From contig NC_134014.1 in assembly GCF_040712315.1 (NCBI RefSeq), positions 39,607,634 through 39,671,633 of the forward strand: 64,000 nucleotides of DNA, in the 5' to 3' direction. The notes below the pieces were generated by a model. That model saw only the letters and a list, made by a program, of their open reading frames with translations. It was not told where the DNA came from and made no database searches. Source of the DNA: Castanea sativa. Lineage: Eukaryota > Streptophyta > Magnoliopsida > Fagales > Fagaceae. Position 1 is the stretch's first letter. Every line of letters begins with the position of its first letter. This document shows positions 1 to 11,639 of the stretch, in pieces. The translations under genes were made by a program, and so were the position numbers.

Positions 1-1229
1 AGCATTCGCAGTGGGCCTGCGAAATGCCAAATGTAAGGTACATTTGGCATTCAAGCCCAAAACGTGCTCAACATCTGGAAGTGGGAAAGTATAAAAATCC
101 AAATTTTTTTAGCATAGTGCTATAGTACCATCCTAAATGTAGGATGGAACTCTAGCACTTTACCAAAACGTTATATTATATTTTATTCCTCTTTTCTCTC
201 TCATCACACAGTCTCTCATCTCTCTGTCTCTCACTCACTTTCCTCTCTTTCTCCCTCTTCTCTATGATCAACGGAGCTCCACCATGATCATCAACCTATG
301 GGTAAGCACCAACAGAGCTCCACGGATTTGGTTGTGGGTGGTGATGGGTTTACTATTCGATTTTGGCCATGGGTTTGGGGCTGAGTTTTGGTGGTGGACG
401 GTGGTGGCATCGGTGTGGTGGTTTGGTGGTGGCCTGGCGTGGCGTGGGCGTTGATCAGCGTGGAGGATCATGATGGGTCTCTCACAAGGATCGGCGTGGC
501 GTGAAGGATCATGACCCACTCAATCTCTCATGGGTCTCTCACGGTGTGATGCTCACGGGCCAGGTGGAGGCTGATCTCGTTGTGGTTGTGGTGGTGAGTA
601 TTGTGGTGTTAAATCTTGTGGTGGTGGTGGGTCTTGCATTGGTGGGTATTTTTTTTGTTTGTGGGTGAAGATCGAGTGGGTTAGTGGTGGAGATCGTGGC
701 AAATCGGCATGGGTTATTTTGGCGTGGGTTTCTTCGGAGGCGTGGTTTAGGTGGTGGGTTTTGTTTGGCATGGGTTGTGGTGTGGAGATTTGCTATCCGG
801 TGTGGTGGAAATCAGTGTGGAGCTGCAGTGGCTGTGGCGTTGTGATTGAATCCGATGGCTCCGTTAATGGGTTTTTTTTTTTTTTTTTTTTTTTTTCTCT
901 CTCTCTGGGTTTGCTAGTATATGTAGGGTGTTTTGGTTGGGTTTGATGGTTTTTTGTTAACATGGTTTGCTTTTGGTTTGATGATCCGGTGGTGGTGTTG
1001 GGATACATGAGGGTGGTAGTGTGTTCACTATGTTGCTATTTGGAGGTTGTTTGGTGGTGAGAGAGAAATAGTAAAAAAAGAATAAAAAAGAATATTTAAA
1101 TAAAGGAGCAAAAAATATAGAGTTTAAGGATGTTAGAAGTGTTGTAAAATGGTATGGTATAAATAATAAAGTATGTTTTGAAATAGTAAAATAGAATAGT
1201 TTGAAGATTCCAGCTGTGAATGCTCTTAG
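1..1229. mobile_element. Probable non-autonomous DNA transposon, left end cut by window edge
   Basis: The first bases (AGCATTCGCAGTGG) and the reverse complement of about 1208-1229 (TAAGAGCATTCACAGCTGG) are similar. This suggests imperfect terminal inverted repeats of a Mutator-like non-autonomous element. The interior is a CT-rich stretch (180-260), a long GT-rich purely repetitive stretch (300-850), a T run (871-896) and an AT-rich tail. Open frames in it are by-products of the GT bias and show no protein family. No target duplication can be tested because the left end is at the window edge. Confidence 0.35.
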
Positions 1230-2050
1230 TGTAGCACTTGCATTTAGTATTTTAATAATTTTTTCTCTCTTCTTGTCTCTATTGCTCTCACTCTCACATC
1301 ACTCTCCACTGCTGCCGATCACTCTTCTTCTTCCTCAACAGCCATGACTTGAGTGACTTGAGCCGCCGATCTCACTGTACTTCTTCTTCCTCAGCCGCAA
1401 ATCTCTAATATTCAGTCGTCGATCTCTAATATTTAGTCGCCGATCTCACTATACTTCTTCTTCCTCAGCAACCGTGACTTGAGCCGCCGATCTCACTGTA
1501 CTTCTTCTTCCTCAACAACATCAGTTGAGACCCATCTTCCAGATCGCTCAAAAACTCTCGACAACCCATGAGACCCATCTGCCAAGTTAAAGTCCAAGCA
1601 AGCTGCTTGGGGTAGCTGCATGAGAACCATCTACACCTTCTCTACCTAGTTTCTTTTACTTTCTTTCTTTTGCTTTTTTTTCTATCTGGGTTTTGTTTGG
1701 CTGCTCAGAAAGTTAGAATTGTGTTTTTTTTTTTTATTTATTGTTTATGTGTTTGATAGGAATGAATTAGCTGAAGATTTGTGGGTTGATGATGGTGGCT
1801 GGGTGGCTTGATGATGGGTGTGAATTAAATATTTTATTTGAATAAATGTTTATAATAGACGATGTGGGTGTTTTGTAAAAATAGAAGTGTAAAATAGAAA
1901 AAGTAGGTTTTAGATGTGAAATTTACAAAAATTTTGCATCCAGTAAAATGCATTACTAATATAAAACCTACATGCAAAAGCTTGTAGGACCGCATGAGAC
2001 ACATGGAATGCATCTCCAGAGCTGTAAAGAAGGTGATGCTTTAGAATGCA
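1230..2050. repeat. Non-coding repeat stretch with degenerate ~70-90-bp tandem units
   Basis: Between 1320 and 1520 a unit containing GCCGATCTCACTGTACTTC followed by TTCTTCCTCA recurs about three times with indels. The rest (1520-2050) is AT-rich and ends in a block resembling the 3' part of the preceding transposon (about 1880-1960). I see no gene here. Confidence 0.4.
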
Positions 2051-2090
2051 CTAGCCGTAAACCCACGCAATGCACGGGAAATTTCAACGT
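2051..2090 (-). mobile_element. Helitron-like 3' terminus (reverse orientation)
   Basis: The reverse strand reads a GC-rich word (CCCGTGCATTGCGTGGG) followed about 6 bases later by CTAG and then T. This is the hairpin-plus-CTRR layout of Helitron 3' ends. The same signature occurs on the plus strand at about 5675-5702, 9141-9168 and 56825-56851. The 5' end of this copy was not located. Confidence 0.35.
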
Positions 2091-2202
2091 TGTTTTTATT
2101 TATTTATTATTTAGTGAAAGAAGAAATAAGTACATGGAACTTATAAGTATTAGTCTTAAACTCAAAATTATATAATTATTTTTCTAATGGAGTAAATTGA
2201 TG

Positions 2203-2368
2203 AGTAATGCTACAACTACAAATTATTTTACGATGTGATCAATCTCTTATTAGTTTTTTTTAGGCCCATCATTACTATCATTTTTTCATTTACCAATAAT
2301 CATTCACCACTTCAACAGTTTGTAAATTTTTTTTATAAAATAGTTTATATCTCTAGTATTATTCATAA
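2203..2368. mobile_element. MITE-like element
   Basis: The block opens with GAGTAATGCTACAACTACAAA and closes with a roughly complementary stretch ending in TATTATTC. These are imperfect terminal inverted repeats around about 165 bp of non-coding AT-rich DNA. Similar openings occur at about 61720 and 63183, so this is probably a repeated family. Confidence 0.4.
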
Positions 2369-4760
2369 TTGATATAATGTAATATATATTTAGTTAGCTA
2401 AGTGGTTCATAATTGTTAACCTGCATAATAAACAGTTTGCTTTTATAAACTCCATTTATAAACAATTTACTTTTATAAAATGCAAACTTATTCAAGACAA
2501 AACTGTTTATAAATGTCCATTTTTTTTAACCTGAATTGTTTTGGGAAAGAGAAATGACACTATGGTCAAAGCAACATTTAGATGTGCACATTTGAACATG
2601 ATTTAGTTTGCAATTTATCATACAGTCTATGCTTTTGTAAAAAAGTATGTAAATTATTTGAATATCTAGATCATGCATATGATCATATGCTAAATCTGGT
2701 TTGACACCAACGTTTGTTTTTGTGATACCCTGGAATAATGAAGAATCGCTTCATTATGCTGAGGTACAGATTGGAATATCATCTTAATTTCTAAAAAATC
2801 ACATAATTGGAATATCATACATGTGCAATACGGAAATGGCAACTCTTAGTCGGCTACTTTTCCAGGAAAATTTGTAACTATATGCCAAATTCCCATCTCA
2901 CGGAGAAGTCAGAGGGAAAAAAAATGAAACACTTATGAGCAAAAAAAGTTATACATTTTACTCATTGCTTATTGAAATTTAGTTACATGGACATTGATTG
3001 ACTTTAAGAAAATCATGATTCTTCCAAAGCAACTTTACTACTCTTGTTCTCTAAAGATTCATTTAGTAGCTTTGGAACCGCCTACCTCTTCAAGGTATTC
3101 GGCTTTCACCCAAAGCACAACATTTAAATTTGTGATCATAGAAAAAGAACCTAGCAACTTAGCAAGCTAAAGACAAACACATCTTTTATTACATAGAAGG
3201 AAAATGGTTACATTGATTGTGCATAGAGAGTTGGACATTGTTGAGAAGAGGGGACCTCTTTGTGATGCATCGAGCCTAAACAAAAAAGTTAACTACAGAT
3301 ATAATTCAACATCTGTAAGAAAAATTTTAAGTAATCAAAATGTGTTCATTACAAAGAGTCATTGGAAAACATCCAAGTAAGAAGTCTGGCTATGAAAAAC
3401 TTATTCCTTACTTCACATCAAAAAAAAAAAAAAACACCAAAAGAGTTATATGCATATACCATTTTTCTGAGTCATACTCGGAGAGCAATGTAGTATTGAC
3501 TGATTTGCTAACGCTAAAGATCGTCCCTATTATCTTGGTAATACTTCTTGAGCTTCATATATTAACCTTCTCCATTCTAATCAATTTAAAGAGTTTTTAA
3601 GAACATTTAAAATGTTTATATAATTGAATATAAAGAGACACAAAAAAAATATGCATAAACATTGACATTTTATAAAATAAATCGACATGGTCTAGGTGCT
3701 TTCCTATTTTATCTATCTATGTTATTTTTATCACATTTTTTAATATTCCAAATGAATCAGGAATTGAACAATAATATATCATGCCGTGAGCCTTGTAAAA
3801 CAATAATAATATATTTTTGAAAGGCCCATTACACAAAAAGCCACCTACAAACGCTTTACACTTGCATCTTCTCTATTACCACAACACTTTCCTTCGTCCA
3901 GTAGCGAGCAATTAGAGTTTTTATAAGGTTGAAATCAAACATTTAATCTTTTAATGGGAGAAAATGTAATTTGTACCAAACAAACCAATGAAGATGGAGG
4001 GGAAAACTAAAAAGGCAAAACTCACCTCAAAGGGACTTTCCAACTCTGCTTGTACTTTGGCGACTTCTGCATGGGTCGAGAGAGAATTGGAAATCTATAT
4101 ATAAATAAAAAAACAAATGAATGGGTTTTAATTCCAAAGGGGCAGGCATTGAGTTAAATGGGGGCCAAAATGATGAATGTGATTTAATGGGAAAGTAAAT
4201 AAAGGGAGAATTGTTAACCATTTTGTGTTTTGATAAGGAGATGAGAAGTCACGTGAGTGGATGGATAACATATAATACGTGGGACACTCGAATAGAATTA
4301 ATAGAGAGTTGAAGTAATAAATGAGGAAGGAGAGTTATTGGAAATATTAGAGGGAAATATTGAATAATTGTAATTGATTACAGCAAATTTGGGGAAAAAA
4401 AAAGGAGAAGAAGAAGGAGACAAAAGCTAAATGCAAATCACTCTAATAGAGTGCCACATGGTAGAACCTCATGCTTTCTTACATGAGGTCTCTGCTTTTA
4501 TATATATATATTGATTAGATTACATGAGAATTATAAGGTGATGCACGTCGATGGACAACAAAGCAGAATTATCTAGCCGGTGGATACTTAAGGTGGTGAC
4601 TCTAAAAACATGTTAGAAAATGAGGCATTTCTCATATACTATGTTGAAAGTTAGGATTAATTGTGAAACAAAGAATAAAGAGAAAATACACTGGGAATAA
4701 TGTGATTTGACTTGACAATCTACATCTACCACAAAATTAATATCCTACTTGGGGAGATGT
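2369..4760. other. AT-rich intergenic DNA, no gene recognised
   Basis: Both strands were read. Open frames at 3340-3600 and 4027-4221 show no recognisable domain and have no supporting splice or family signal. A-runs and short TA repeats (about 4500-4511) are present. Nothing functional can be supported. Confidence 0.5.
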
Positions 4761-5212
4761 TGTTGGGTCCCAAATAATGTTATCAACAATATTAACAATC
4801 CAAAATAGCAATCACACACAAGAATACAAATATTTACGTGGAAAACCATTTTCTCTTTGAAGGGAAAAATCGTGGAACAAACTCTAAATAATTTCATTGT
4901 TATCAAATCAATTATATTAATTCTTGTGTGTGCCTCACGGTTAAAGAAAAAAATATCTCTCATTTTTCTTTACTCTCACACACAAATTATCTTTCTCAAA
5001 GACGACAATCCTTTCTCTTCTTTTTTCACTATGCGGCAACCCCAAAATCACATATAATCCTTATTTAAATAACCCTAGCCGCAAACCCCTAGTAACACAC
5101 AAATACTAAATCCACTTGAACTGGGAATACTAGCTAGCTACGGAATAATAATAGAAGCCCATCTGTGGGCTTTTGCTTTGTGGGCTGAACCACGTGCTTT
5201 ATGCACCCAACA
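4761..5212. mobile_element. Candidate solo LTR
   Basis: The stretch starts TGTTGGGT and ends ACCCAACA, an exact 8-bp inverted terminal repeat of TG...CA type, about 452 bp apart. The 5 bp outside are GATGT on the left and AATGT on the right, a target duplication with one mismatch. No internal retroelement sequence adjoins it. It could instead be part of a longer element whose end was duplicated (see the 84-bp repeat that overlaps its right edge). Confidence 0.45.
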
Positions 5213-5337
5213 AATGTTTTAGTTACAACTTGTTTGACCTAGTGAGCCCAATGCTTTTGCTTTGTGGGCTGAACCACATGCTTTATGCACCCAACAAATG
5301 ATTTAGTTACAACTTGTTTGAACTAGTGAGCCCAACC
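5170..5337. repeat. 84-bp direct tandem duplication
   Basis: Two adjacent units (5170-5253 and 5254-5337) both begin CTTTTGCTTTGTGGGCTGAA and differ at only a handful of positions. The duplication covers the right end of the candidate solo LTR. Confidence 0.8.
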
Positions 5338-6072
5338 CTTCTCCTTAGTTTCTAAACTAGCAGAATTGTGGGACACAAAAAGTAAAAATAAATTCCAACC
5401 CCACATTACATAATTCACAAAATATTTGGCCTTATATAATAATGAAATGTAAAATGTAGTATGTTTCTTAAAAAATTAAATACCTTACAAAATTTAAAAC
5501 AATTTCTTAATAAGAAATATAGATAACTTAGTATAGAAAATCTAATACATTGTATCAACTATATTTTGTTAAAAAATAATCACATTATTTTAAAATGAGT
5601 TTGGAACTAACACTTAAAAAGTATAATTTAATATTTTCATTTTTCCTTAACAAAAAAAAAATAGTCAATTTTTTTTGCACGTCGCGCGGATCTGCAACTA
5701 GTATAAACTAAAAGATCAAATGCTAAATTAATCTTGTTATACATTTGGTATGCAATCCCTGCAAAATCATGTTCTGGAAACACAACTCATGTGGCAGTAT
5801 GTGTACAATGAGTATGCAATAATCAATGTGTAATATTAACCATTACTCAAGATCAAATATTACGTGTCCAACTCACTATGGAACAATTGTGTGATTTGCT
5901 TTGATCCTAAAATTATACACTCTTAATCCTAAGGTTTTCTAATAACAAAAAAACAAAACAAAAATCCAGCAGTTTATCTCATTTCCCTTTCCCTGCATAT
6001 ATGTGTGTGTTTCTCAAAAAAAAAAAAAAACCAGCAGTTATTGCTACAAATAATAGGTTGAAGAATTCAGGC
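5338..6072. other. AT-rich intergenic DNA with Helitron-like 3' end
   Basis: The only structured feature is GCACGTCGCGCGG followed by CTAG and T at about 5677-5702, matching a plus-oriented Helitron 3' terminus. Otherwise the stretch is AT-rich with A-runs, and no gene is seen. Confidence 0.4.
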
Positions 6073-6311
6073 CTAGCTATGAGTCTGTCCTGAGCTTATA
6101 GCCTCGTGGATGCTTTTTGGCGTGCACAAGTAGGAACCCTTAAAACATTTCTCTGCAATAATCCTATTTCCTGCCTCGGTCAGATGATGATTCATGATCA
6201 TACTCCAAAATAGATTTGCTTCTCTCATTGCGCATTTACCTTCATTCGGGAAGCATAAACCTAATGCATCATGTCCAACAGCACAACAAGGATTCCTAGT
6301 GTCTGTAAACC
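6073..6311 (-). pseudogene. Orphan last exon of a GDSL-type esterase/lipase
   Basis: The reverse strand gives an exon preceded by a good acceptor (TTTAATTATGCAG, ending at 6312) and closed by TAG at 6073. The 78-residue product starts GFTDTRNPCC and contains FPNEGKC, FW and LTEAGNRIIAEKCF. This is the C-terminal pattern of plant GDSL esterases, secreted SGNH hydrolases acting on ester bonds. Family members carry an Asp-x-x-His-Pro-Thr-Glu box holding the catalytic Asp and His. Here the region reads NHHLTEAG, so the Asp and Pro are not in place. I found no upstream exons with the GDS nucleophile in the next kilobase. I infer a degenerate fragment; a gene with distant exons is less likely. Confidence 0.6.
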
Positions 6312-7252
6312 CTGCATAATTAAAGAACCACCAAAGATGTATCAAATTTCAAAAGATTTTATTTAGTTACTCATTAAAATTATAAATTAAAGCCTCTACC
6401 CTCAATTTATTTGAATTAATTCAGTGCAATTATGTATATGATTTTAATTGAAAAACCTATATATAATATATTACATTATTTTTAAAAACAATATATATTG
6501 CATTTAAAGTACTATATATCTAAGAGTAATGCTTATTGCACACATTTGCACACACATCAGAATTGCACAAAAAATGTAATTGAATTCACAAAATATTTTC
6601 AATTTCTCAACAAAAAAAAAAAAGTCACTATTTTCAAGTTTGAAATCAAGATTTCAAGTTATGATTTTAGTGCAATTTTTGGGGGTGTGTACAAATTTGT
6701 TTGTAACAAGGCGTTTGCATAAATCATTTTCATGTTTATTGCTACACCCTCCAAAATAATTGGAAAAACGATTTCAAACTTGAAAAATTATTTTGGATAA
6801 TGTGTATTTGCACATACTATGTGCAACGGGTTTTTCCCCTACCTGAATGACAGATCCTCATTTCTGTACACACCACTACATCAATGTTCCAGTTTACCTA
6901 GCCAGGTTCAGGTGGCTTCCAACCACAAATTGTAACCAAAACTGCTAAGAATGTGTGTATTGAGCATGAACCTCTCTAAAAACAAACCAATCAATGAAGC
7001 ACATTTACTTAGTTTCTTTTCTCCTAATTAATTAATACAATTAAAAAAAAAACTGTGATATTTATTTAGAGAAAATGTAGCTGAAACTGTAGAGAATGTG
7101 TGTATTAAACACAAACTTACTAATTAAAGCACATATACTAGCTATAGCTAAGTTCTTTTGTCTACTTTTAGTAGTTGTAAGTTATAACAGATGCTAGGCT
7201 AGAGTTACCAACATTCATATCTACATATATGTGTGCTTGAAGTTGAAAGAGA
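6312..7252. other. Intergenic DNA and PR-1 upstream region
   Basis: AT-rich DNA with no recognisable coding sequence. Two similar blocks (about 6940-7000 and 7080-7135) share AGAATGTGTGTATT, indicating a short degenerate duplication upstream of PR-1. A TATA-like CATATATGTG lies at about 7223-7232, roughly 25 bp before the start codon, so the true promoter may be slightly further upstream. Confidence 0.4.
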
Positions 7253-7771
7253 ATGAGTAGCCTGGTTTGCAACGAACAGACAAATATATTGGATAACGTG
7301 TCTAAGAGGGTTTTGCTTTGTGTTCTGGGTCTTGGCCTGGCTCTTATTTGCCATGCCCAAAACAGCACTCAAGTCTTTCTTGACCTCCATAACACTGCAC
7401 GTAGAGCGGCTGGCGTTGGTCCCTTGCAGTGGAACTCAAGCCTAGAAGCATACGCAAGGAAATACGCAAATCAGAGATATGATTGCCAGCTGATTCACTC
7501 AGAAGGGCCTTACGGCGAAAACATCTACTGGGGCTATGGTGAGGGGTTCATGGACGCTGAGGCCGCAGTTAGATATTGGGTTGATGAGGACTATTACAAT
7601 TACAACACCAATTCTTGCTTGATGGGCAAGGACCGCTTGCATTATACCCAAATAGTATGGAAGAATTCTAAAAATCTTGGTTGTGCTAGCTCCCATTGCT
7701 CTAATGGAGGAATGTTCACCACGTGTAACTACTATCCTCCGCGGAATTATGTTGGAGAAAGACCATATTGA
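7253..7771 (+). CDS. PR1: Pathogenesis-related protein 1 (CAP superfamily), intronless
   Basis: A complete 172-residue intronless frame. Residues about 19-36 form a hydrophobic signal segment (VLLCVLGLGLALICHA), so the mature protein (starting near QNSTQ) should be secreted to the apoplast. The CAP/SCP domain follows: FLDLHNTARRAAGVGPLQW, the His of HSEGPYGENIYWG, the CAP1 signature HYTQIVWKNS and the CAP2 signature TTCNYYPPRNY, ending GERPY. PR-1 proteins are salicylate-inducible defence markers that bind sterols. Their C terminus can release the CAPE1 peptide. Length and layout are those of ordinary PR-1. Two oddities: only five mature-region Cys are present, because the usual V-C-G before HYTQ is D-R-L, and the usual PPGN is PPRN. 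The first ATG gives an unusually long N-terminal leader (about 18 residues) before the hydrophobic stretch. There is no other ATG before that stretch. Confidence 0.93.
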   Translation: MSSLVCNEQTNILDNVSKRVLLCVLGLGLALICHAQNSTQVFLDLHNTARRAAGVGPLQWNSSLEAYARKYANQRYDCQLIHSEGPYGENIYWGYGEGFMDAEAAVRYWVDEDYYNYNTNSCLMGKDRLHYTQIVWKNSKNLGCASSHCSNGGMFTTCNYYPPRNYVGERPY

Positions 7772-8986
7772 AAAGAGCCAATTATGAAGCATATTACTGA
7801 TGCTTCTACTATTTGTTTGATGAATAACAGCTAAAATGTTAATTGATAATGTGATGTATATTTGTTGTTTAAATTCATTGTTGGTGTAGAAAGGCATATG
7901 ACATTTTAACCTGTTTTTGCAATCATTTATTGAGTCCCAGACATTCATTATAGACTCCATAATCCAAATTTATTTGAATGCAATGGGTAAAACCGCAGCT
8001 CTTATTTCTTTGTGAATGCTTAAAGCTCAAGGCTGTGGTTTAGGAAAGCCAATGAGAGGAGGTGGTATTATGAGTGTGTTTGGAATGAGCTTATAAGTTC
8101 AGTTTTTAATTTTTAGTTTTTTTAGCTTTTTTGTATAATTTTTTAAAATATCATTTTTTTTCTGCATTTTTTTATATTTTCAAAAAAATTTTAGGGTACA
8201 AGCATATTGTAATACACTTTTAGCAAAATTTTTTTTACTTTTAACTAAAAAAATTGTTCCATACAGACTTTATGTGTAACTGCCCAAGGCAACATCCCAA
8301 ACTTTTACATAGACTTTGATCCTAGAGTTGCATGCAATTATTATATAAATAAATCAATCTAACGAGAGGATGTGTCCTGCAAATTAAATGTCTTTCTTTT
8401 TTTTTTTTTCTTTTTTGATGGGTTTAAATGTCTTTCTTATGACTTATAAGCGACGGAATTATCAAGTAATCGAGTGGGACCATGGCCCTTTTGAAAAAAA
8501 ATTTATATGAGCAACGGAATTATCAAGTAATCGAGTGGGACCATGGCCCTTTTGAAAAAAATTATAAATAGTGTATTTTAATATATCTATTGTTTGAAAA
8601 TTTTGGCTAAAAATTCATACTTGACCCTCCAAATAAAAATTAGCTCCTTCAAACCCAAAAATTGAAGTGGTCATCTATCCCATATATGCATGTGTTTCGT
8701 GGCCCTCTTCCAAAACAAAAAAAAAAAAGATAAGATCCATTTTTTCTTAAGAAATCATAAACAAATCTCTTGTAAAAAATAAAAAATAAAAATAAAAACA
8801 CAAATGACTATAACTATGTGTTTTGTATGACATTTTGGTTATTTTCTTATTTGGAACTCAAATTTAAAAGTTTGGGACTTCAAGAATAGAATGTTGTCGT
8901 GATATTTAGCTCTACCAAAAAAAATTGTTTCCTTTATTATTATTTTTTTAGCAATAAAATGACTTTACAATTGAGCATTATAATTT
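7772..8986. other. Intergenic DNA downstream of PR-1
   Basis: Holds the PR-1 3' region, a MITE-like stretch at about 8078-8270 (ends GTGTTTGGAATG and TTGTTCCATACAGAC, weakly complementary) and homopolymer runs. No further gene was seen. Confidence 0.4.
8450..8572. repeat. ~61-bp direct tandem duplication
   Basis: Two adjacent units share CGGAATTATCAAGTAATCGA and GGGACCATGGCCCTTTTGAA with almost no differences. The embedded GGGACCATGGCCC is nearly palindromic. Confidence 0.8.
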
Positions 8987-9873
8987 TCTCACATCATTTT
9001 TTTTCTTAAATGGTAGAATAAATAATTCAATATAAATACACAATAATAATAAACACTTATCAATAATTACCACAATTATCAAATTTTATATTTAGACAAA
9101 ATTTTAAAAATAGAAAAAAATATATTTTGTTGAACAATCACCATGCATTACATGGGTTACTAACTAGTTTTTGATAAAAGAGACGTCTTCTCCAACAAAC
9201 AAAAAAAAGTTTTTAATAAAAGGGTAGACAGTACACACTCTGGACAAAGAAAGTGTAACCACTTACCATATATACTATAGATACTTAGGTGTTGTTTGGA
9301 AGTTCATAAATGAATGAAATTGAATGATATGAATAAATTATAAATGAGTGGAATAGAATGGAATGTATTTAAGTAATGAAAAATAAAAGAAAGGAAATTA
9401 ATGGAATGGAATTAAAAAATATTGTTAGGATATTTTTAATATAAGTGTGTGGGGGGTAAAAGTGTTTGGATATACGTTTGGGCTTTGGGCCTGATTAGTT
9501 GGTACAAATCTGTTTAATCAGGGTCTCTAGGCCCATAGGTCTGTCCGCACTATAGTGATCCGAGAAGTTGTCCGAGGAGGAGTATCTCCTCGGACAGGCC
9601 CAGCAAAGGCCTTAGGACTTGCTAAACAGTTTGGAGGCAAAATTTTGGAAGATCTGTTGGGTAAAGGTGTGATCCAAGCACCCTTTAGAGGTAGGAACGT
9701 GTGAAAAATATCTGAGGAAAAAGCTGCTACTACCGCATTAAAGGCCCTGCATCTACCTCCCTAGCCGCATTAATGGAGAATGACCTCTGAACAGTAGCAT
9801 TCAGCCTTCCAGCTATTGTTTGAAGACTTTAAGGGAGTGGTAGATGAGACAAGTATCTGGGAAAAAGATCTGT
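8987..9873 (+). repeat. Segment duplicated in inverted orientation at 33170-34059
   Basis: This 887-bp segment comprises 461 bp of left flank, including the AAGTG target site, and the first 426 bp of the 5' LTR. Its reverse complement occurs at 33170-34059 with only scattered differences. It also contains a Helitron-like 3' end (CTAG-T at 9164-9168). Confidence 0.9.
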
Positions 9874-10216
9874 GTTACACGTGGACGAATCAGGTAAGAA
9901 GAAGAAGGATATAAGAAGACGAGAGAGGAGAGAGAAAATGGGGTTTTTTTCTTCTTTTTGGAAGCTAAGAAATTGTAATCTTTTGCTTAGAGAAAAGAAA
10001 GGCTATACAATTTGTCCTCGGCTTACGTCCGAGGAGGGTTTTTTGTTACGTTCATCTATTACTTGCATAGACAGCGGCATTCTAGCCTGTTGATCAACTT
10101 TCCAACATCCTAAACCTAGGTTTCAAACCCATACTCTACAAATTTCATTGTATAAGGTTCTTTGGGCCTGAGCCCATCACTTGTTTTTAGGTTCGAGTAC
10201 AAATTGTGTACTTACA
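9448..10216 (+). repeat. 5' LTR of the Tat-like element
   Basis: Starts TGTGGGGGG and ends CTTACA, 769 bp, matching 21267-22033. A TATA-like GATATAAG lies at 9909-9916 (GGATATAAGAAG in context). The LTR holds inverted words CCGAGGA ... TCCTCGG around 9571-9594 and CCTCGG ... CCGAGG around 10016-10034, which can form hairpins. Confidence 0.95.
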
Positions 10217-10218
10217 AT

Positions 10219-10237
10219 TGGCGCCGTCTGTGAGAAT
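10219..10237 (+). promoter_or_regulatory. Primer binding site
   Basis: Two bases after the LTR the sequence reads TGGCGCCGTCTGTGAGAA. The TGGCGCC start is the usual complement of a tRNA 3' end in many plant Gypsy elements; the exact tRNA was not identified. Confidence 0.7.
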
Positions 10238-10262
10238 CTAATGTTGAAGGAATTGGAACATC

Positions 10263-11620
10263 ATGGCAGGCTTAGGTTCGCATCATACAGAATCTCAGGG
10301 ATCCCAGCGCGAAGATCTTTTTGAGCGTCTTGAGCATCGGAGGGATCGAGAGGGAAGCGTGCATACCGTATATCCTGACGCAAGCCATTCGCGTGGTGGA
10401 AGCAGTGCCACTCATGAAGATGATGCCAAGGCCATGCAGAGGGAGATTGACCACCTCAAGAAAAAGCTACGCCGTGTCAGACGAAGGTGGGCTTCACCCC
10501 CATCCAATCCTTCCTCAGGGGGGTCCCGGGGAAGCAGTTACAGTCCAAGGTCCAGGACTCTCCCTAGTGAAACCTTCTCTTATGAAAGGGATGACCTACC
10601 AAGTCGTAACCATAGGAAGCTTCCCTCTAGGGGCTTGGGGAATGATGCTATGAGCCGAGCGTTGCACCAACTCTCCAAGTCACCCTTCTCACGCAGGATC
10701 GAGAAGGCAAGGCTCCCTAGACGGTTCACTCAGCCCACCTTCACCATCTATAATGGCAGGACAGACCCGGTTAAACATGTGAGCCATTTTAATCAAAGGA
10801 TGGTGGTGCATTCTCAGAATGAAACCTTGATGTGCAAAGTCTTTCCTTTTAGCTTGGGACCTGTTGCTATGAGATGGTTTAACGGACTAAAGTCGGGGTC
10901 TGTCGATTCTTTCATGGAACTTACCAAGGCATCCGCGTCTCGATTCATTACATGCAGCAGAGTCCCTCGACCTTTGGACTCATTATTATCTATGGCCATG
11001 AGGGAAGGTGAGACTTTGAAAGCATATTCCGACAGGTACTGGGAGATGTTTAACAAGATCGATGGAGATTTTGATGAGGTGACGATTAACACTTTCAAAG
11101 TGGGCCTCCCAACTGATCATAATTTAAGAAAATCTCTAACCAAAAAACCCGTACGAAGTGTACGTCGCCTCATGGATCGTATCGACGAGTACAAAAGGGT
11201 TAAGGAAGATCAACAACAAGGTAAGGGTAAAGCGAAGGTTATCCTACAGGAGAGAAGGGATTTTAGGTAGGACAAGTACCATAACAATAAGCCAAGGAGA
11301 GATTACTCTGGGCAATCTGGTTCAGCCACTCCTTAAGTAGTTAATATTGTATTCCGAGAACCAGTGCACCAATTGCTGGAGAAAGTCCGTAAGGAACCCT
11401 ATTTCAAGTGGCCCAGTAAGATGGCGGGGGACCCTATGAAACGAAATCAGAACTTTTTTTGCCAGTATCATCAGGATGTGGGTCGTACCACCGAGAATCG
11501 TCGGACCCTTTGGAACCATTTAGAGCAGCTCATTAGCGAGGGAAAATTGAAGCAGCACCTGTATCAACCCAACGAACAAGGAAATCGTTCGGGTTCAAAT
11601 AATCAGAAGAACAACTCATC
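10263..11620 (+). pseudogene. Gag of the Tat-like element
   Basis: The main frame 10263-11270 (335 residues) begins with a charged, Ser/Arg-rich N terminus. It continues through a Gypsy gag core (about residues 150-320) recognisable by TQPTFTIYNGRTDPVKHVSH, LGPVAMRWFNGL and AYSDRYWEMFNKI. After a stop at 11268-11270 the gag tail resumes in another frame (from 11364), with YHQDVGRTTENRRTLWNHLE where family members have a zinc-knuckle-like Cys/His box. Gag would build the virus-like particle. The interruption shows the copy is inactive. Confidence 0.85.
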
Positions 11621-11639
11621 TCGGCCGCCCTTGGGAACG

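Noticed and set aside
268..1008. Overlapping open frames on both strands in the GT-rich stretch
   Set aside because: Extreme base bias (GTGG and T runs) keeps frames open by chance. No domain and no splice or start support.
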